The position numbers and the translations under genes were made by a program. DNA of 64,000 nt. Origin: Candidatus Babeliales bacterium (GTDB taxonomy: Bacteria > Babelota > Babeliae > Babelales > RVW-14). The notes under the pieces were generated by a model. The model was not told the origin of the DNA, ran no database searches, and worked only from the letters and a program-made list of their open reading frames with translations. The stretch spans positions 142,988-206,987 of the forward strand of contig JAIEPG010000008.1 of assembly GCA_019749895.1 (NCBI GenBank), read 5' to 3'. Below, one piece after another: positions 61,487 through 64,000 of the stretch; position 1 is the stretch's first letter, and each line of letters begins with the position of its first letter.

Positions 61487-63286
61487 ATGATAGGCTTTAA
61501 GAATGCCATTCAAATCATTCGAGACGCCAACTTGATAATTAAAAAAGTATGTATTCGTTCTTACATTGGCTATTTTTTTGTGCCCGTTCGCCCTGAGCCT
61601 GTCGAAGGGTCGGGCACTGAGTGGCAAATAACAATACCCCGCTTCGCCCTATCCTTCGACAAGCTCAGGACGAACGGGCTATGCGGGCTCTTCAAAATTA
61701 CAAAGATAATGTGCCTACTGCTCGTACAATGCACAACCACTCATGCAAGCATTGAATTAACGCACGACACGTCAAGCACCAAGGCAGACCAGTACACACA
61801 ATTTTTGGCAGCAAATTACCAGTACGGCAAAGGCAATGCGCAGCGCGCACTACAAAGCTTTCGCTCAATTTTAGCAAAGAAACATTCGCCGTTTGTGTAC
61901 GATCCATTTATTCAACTGCTAGCCGACACTAGCCAGTTTGATGTGATTAAGCAGCTGTATGAAAAGAAAGGAAAAGAGTTTAAAGAACTTTTTAAAAACC
62001 AGCATGAGCACGCCTTAATTTTGGCACAAACCTACGCCTTTACCGGCCAAGAAGATAAAGCAGAAGAGCTCTTTCAAGAACTACTCAAAAAATTTCCCGA
62101 CAACCCACAAATTGCTTACTTTACCGCGATGTCGTACATTAAAAAAAATAATACAACCAAAGCACTGGCTTTTCTTGAGAAGTGCATAAAAAACCAAGCA
62201 CTCGCACCAAAACACTTTCTCTTTCTTTTTTTGCAATCAAAAATTTATTTGGATCAAAAAAAATATCCCGATGCACTCAGAACTATTGAAGCCAGCATAA
62301 AAATGTTCCCACAATTTGACCGCGGCTGGCTGGTAAAAGCTATGCTGATGGAACAGCTTGGCAACACCAAAGAAGCAATCAAGGGCTATAAACACTTTCT
62401 CGATTTAACAGGTGGCGACGAACAAGTAGAAAAACAGCTGGTTCAACTACTTTTTACTGAAGAAAAATTTGACGAAGCAGCTGAGTACATGAGCCGCATG
62501 AAAGATAACAGTCCAAAATACTTTTTTGATCTGGCGCTCTTACATTTTAGAGCAAAAAAATATGACCGTGCCGTAACCGCCATCAACCAAGCGCTCACTC
62601 AAGAAGAAGGCTTTAAACAAGCGCAGCTGCTCAAAGTAGAAATTTTACTGGCCGACCAACGACCACATGACGCTGTTTCATTTATGGCAGGCTTGGTTGC
62701 CAAAGACCCAATGAGCCAAGTTACCTTGCATACATTCTTGTTATTGCGCAAAACAAATGTACCTACCTCCCTGCTGGTTGATGCACTACAAGACCTGGTG
62801 CGCATGCACACCGACAACCTGCGCTTAAATGCAGCACTGGCTGATTTGCACCTTGAAGCTGAACAACATGAACAAGCACTACAAGCCTACGAACGTGTTT
62901 ACAAACTCGCACAACACAATCAATTTAAATCGCAAGTGCTCTTTCAAATTGGCCATGTTCATTTTATAAACAAAAACGCTACCAAAGCACGCGAAAGACT
63001 TTTACAGGCAATTAACCACGAACCGGTTTATCCTTCAGCCTACAACCTTTTAGCATACATTTATGCAGAACAAAATGAGAAGCTTGAGCAAGCGTTAAAA
63101 TTTGCCAACAAAGCGCTGGCAAAAACACCAGACCGGCACGACTATTTAGATACCAAAGGTTATGTGTTGTTAAAACTTGGCAAAAACCAAGAAGCCATGG
63201 GAGTATTTAAACGAGCGCTTGAGTTGGCACCAAACGACAGTATTATTGAACAACATTTAAAACAAGCAAAGTATGACATCAAATAA
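61487..63286 (+). CDS. Exported TPR-repeat protein carrying an in-frame palindromic insert
   Basis: A 599-residue protein. The ATG at 61487 follows AAAGGAG. The first 31 residues are followed by about 35 residues encoded by a palindromic element (PVRPEPVEGS ... ALSFDKLRTNG), and then by a hydrophobic stretch that looks like the true signal peptide (KITKIMCLLLVQCTTTHA-S). From about 100 to the end there are some 12 TPR-like units (for example ALILAQTYAFTGQEDKAEEL and GYVLLKLGKNQEAMGVFKRALEL). TPR proteins act as scaffolds; position next to murG suggests an envelope role, as for other exported TPR proteins. An ATG near 61709 could be a secondary start. It overlaps murG by 14 nt. Confidence 0.8.
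   Translation: MIGFKNAIQIIRDANLIIKKVCIRSYIGYFFVPVRPEPVEGSGTEWQITIPRFALSFDKLRTNGLCGLFKITKIMCLLLVQCTTTHASIELTHDTSSTKADQYTQFLAANYQYGKGNAQRALQSFRSILAKKHSPFVYDPFIQLLADTSQFDVIKQLYEKKGKEFKELFKNQHEHALILAQTYAFTGQEDKAEELFQELLKKFPDNPQIAYFTAMSYIKKNNTTKALAFLEKCIKNQALAPKHFLFLFLQSKIYLDQKKYPDALRTIEASIKMFPQFDRGWLVKAMLMEQLGNTKEAIKGYKHFLDLTGGDEQVEKQLVQLLFTEEKFDEAAEYMSRMKDNSPKYFFDLALLHFRAKKYDRAVTAINQALTQEEGFKQAQLLKVEILLADQRPHDAVSFMAGLVAKDPMSQVTLHTFLLLRKTNVPTSLLVDALQDLVRMHTDNLRLNAALADLHLEAEQHEQALQAYERVYKLAQHNQFKSQVLFQIGHVHFINKNATKARERLLQAINHEPVYPSAYNLLAYIYAEQNEKLEQALKFANKALAKTPDRHDYLDTKGYVLLKLGKNQEAMGVFKRALELAPNDSIIEQHLKQAKYDIK
61582..61679. repeat. Palindromic repeat element of the PEPVEG/FDKLRTNG type
   Basis: Left arm 61582-61608 and right arm 61653-61679 are reverse complements except for two positions, with 44 nt between them. 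The arms contain CCTGAGCCTGTCGAAGG and its complement. This sequence recurs in many unrelated bacterial genomes as a small mobile palindrome, and in-frame copies encode peptides like the ones seen here. It lies inside the N-terminal part of the TPR gene. Confidence 0.8.
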
Positions 63287-64000
63287 AAAAACACTCTGTG
63301 TTGTTGGCGGGGGCTCGGGTGGCCACGTTATTCCCTGTTTAGTTCTGGGCAAGCGCTGGCTTGAGCAATGCCCGCAGGGCTCTGTTGTTTTGTTGACCAA
63401 CGTCACGCAACAGCGCCAATGGTTTAACGACGCACTCAGCGAAATGCCGCACCAAAACTTTTCAACCATTTCATTATCGCTGGGCAAACGCTCGGGCTCT
63501 GGCATGACCCAGCTTTTTAAAATTCCAATGTTAGTTGGGCAGTTATGCGCTAGTTTTATTAAAAGCTTTATGTTTTTATACAAACTCAAACCAGAAAAAG
63601 TTATCTCAACCGGCGGCCTCGTTTCGCTGCCCGTTTGTTTGGCCGCCTGGCTGCAATGCCGACCAATCGAACTTTACGAGCTGAACGCCGAACCTGGCTT
63701 GGCGGTAAAATTTTTAGCGCCCTTTGCAACCACCATCGCCCTGCCTTTTGCCAGCGCACACCCCAGCCTGCCGGCAAAAAAGTGCCAGATGCACAGCTAT
63801 CCACTGCGCTACACGCCAGCAGACCGCGATGACAGTTTATTTGATAAAAATATGTTGCTACAAAATCTTGGCTTTGATGCGCACCGCAAAACGTTATTAA
63901 TTTTGGGCGGCTCGCAAGGCTCAGTTTCGCTCAACAAAACACTTAAAGATTTTTTTATGGGTACAGACGGTGCAAAAAACAGTCTGCAAGTTATTCATCA
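63273..64000 (+). CDS. murG: MurG glycosyltransferase, 5' part (cut by the window edge)
   Basis: The frame opens at an ATG (63273) inside the end of the TPR gene and runs off the right edge after 242 codons. It has the N-terminal CVVGGGSGGHVIPCLVLG loop, the STGGLVSLPVCLAA segment (with E-L-N-A-E-P-G shortly after) and the start of the C-terminal domain, LLILGGSQGSVSLN. MurG adds GlcNAc to lipid I to make lipid II, which MurJ flips. The order TPR-murG with a 14-nt overlap implies coupled translation. Confidence 0.9.
   Translation, partial: MTSNKKTLCVVGGGSGGHVIPCLVLGKRWLEQCPQGSVVLLTNVTQQRQWFNDALSEMPHQNFSTISLSLGKRSGSGMTQLFKIPMLVGQLCASFIKSFMFLYKLKPEKVISTGGLVSLPVCLAAWLQCRPIELYELNAEPGLAVKFLAPFATTIALPFASAHPSLPAKKCQMHSYPLRYTPADRDDSLFDKNMLLQNLGFDAHRKTLLILGGSQGSVSLNKTLKDFFMGTDGAKNSLQVIH

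Noticed and set aside
1..64000. tRNA, rRNA, tmRNA or other structural RNA genes
   Set aside because: The intergenic stretches were read for T-loop-like GTTCRA motifs with matching stems and none was found; the longest gap (314-804) is explained by a terminator, a promoter and the attenuator.

Overview
The window is a 64 kb piece of a bacterial chromosome of moderate to low GC, with Gram-negative-type envelope genes: murJ, a PBP1A, murG, a LolD-like ATPase, and two putative outer-membrane barrels that end in Phe. Alongside a sparse housekeeping set (alaS, glyQS, lon, rpsF-rpsR, typA, a DciA-like protein) lie many exported proteins that I cannot assign or that look eukaryote-facing. These include ankyrin, WD40-like, FAS1, J-domain, Fic and M48-like protease proteins. 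Import functions are also present: a TrpXYZ-type ABC importer, an OPT peptide transporter and an NhaC antiporter. This fits a host-dependent lineage such as Candidatus Dependentiae (TM6). That placement is inferred from gene style only; no marker here was tested by phylogeny.

Layout. 1-3.4 kb: the tail of an unknown gene, then a candidate Tyr-codon attenuator in front of a three-gene ABC importer. 3.4-10.6 kb (minus strand): exported J-domain and FAS1 proteins, an aminotransferase, a DedA/VTT membrane protein, glycyl-tRNA synthetase, an exported coiled-coil protein and an ankyrin protein. 10.8-13.4 kb: alaS. 13.5-35.7 kb (all minus): an exported hydrolase, PBP1A, a degenerate HEPN/MNT pair flanked by 30-bp direct repeats, a WD40-like protein, three very large related exported proteins with two barrels among them, murJ and lolD. 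36-43.9 kb: lon, a small anchored protein (minus), the OPT transporter, Fic, and two exported proteins. 44.2-47.7 kb: a CI/LexA-like regulator, rpsF-rpsR-typA. 47.9-55.7 kb: five tandem exported zinc-protease paralogues behind one promoter that overlaps a perfect 10-bp dyad. 55.8-64 kb: exported MsrAB, an intact HepT/MntA pair, NhaC, two related exported proteins, then a DciA-like gene, a TPR gene carrying an in-frame palindromic element, and murG running off the edge.

Two places look least described. One is the 19-33 kb cluster, where three proteins of about 920-1790 residues share internal blocks and an almost identical C-terminal tail and alternate with barrel genes. The other is the 48-56 kb protease array, where near-identical N-terminal halves are joined to divergent catalytic halves and every gene junction is exactly 22 nt long. 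I found no tRNA, rRNA, CRISPR array, transposase or phage structural gene.
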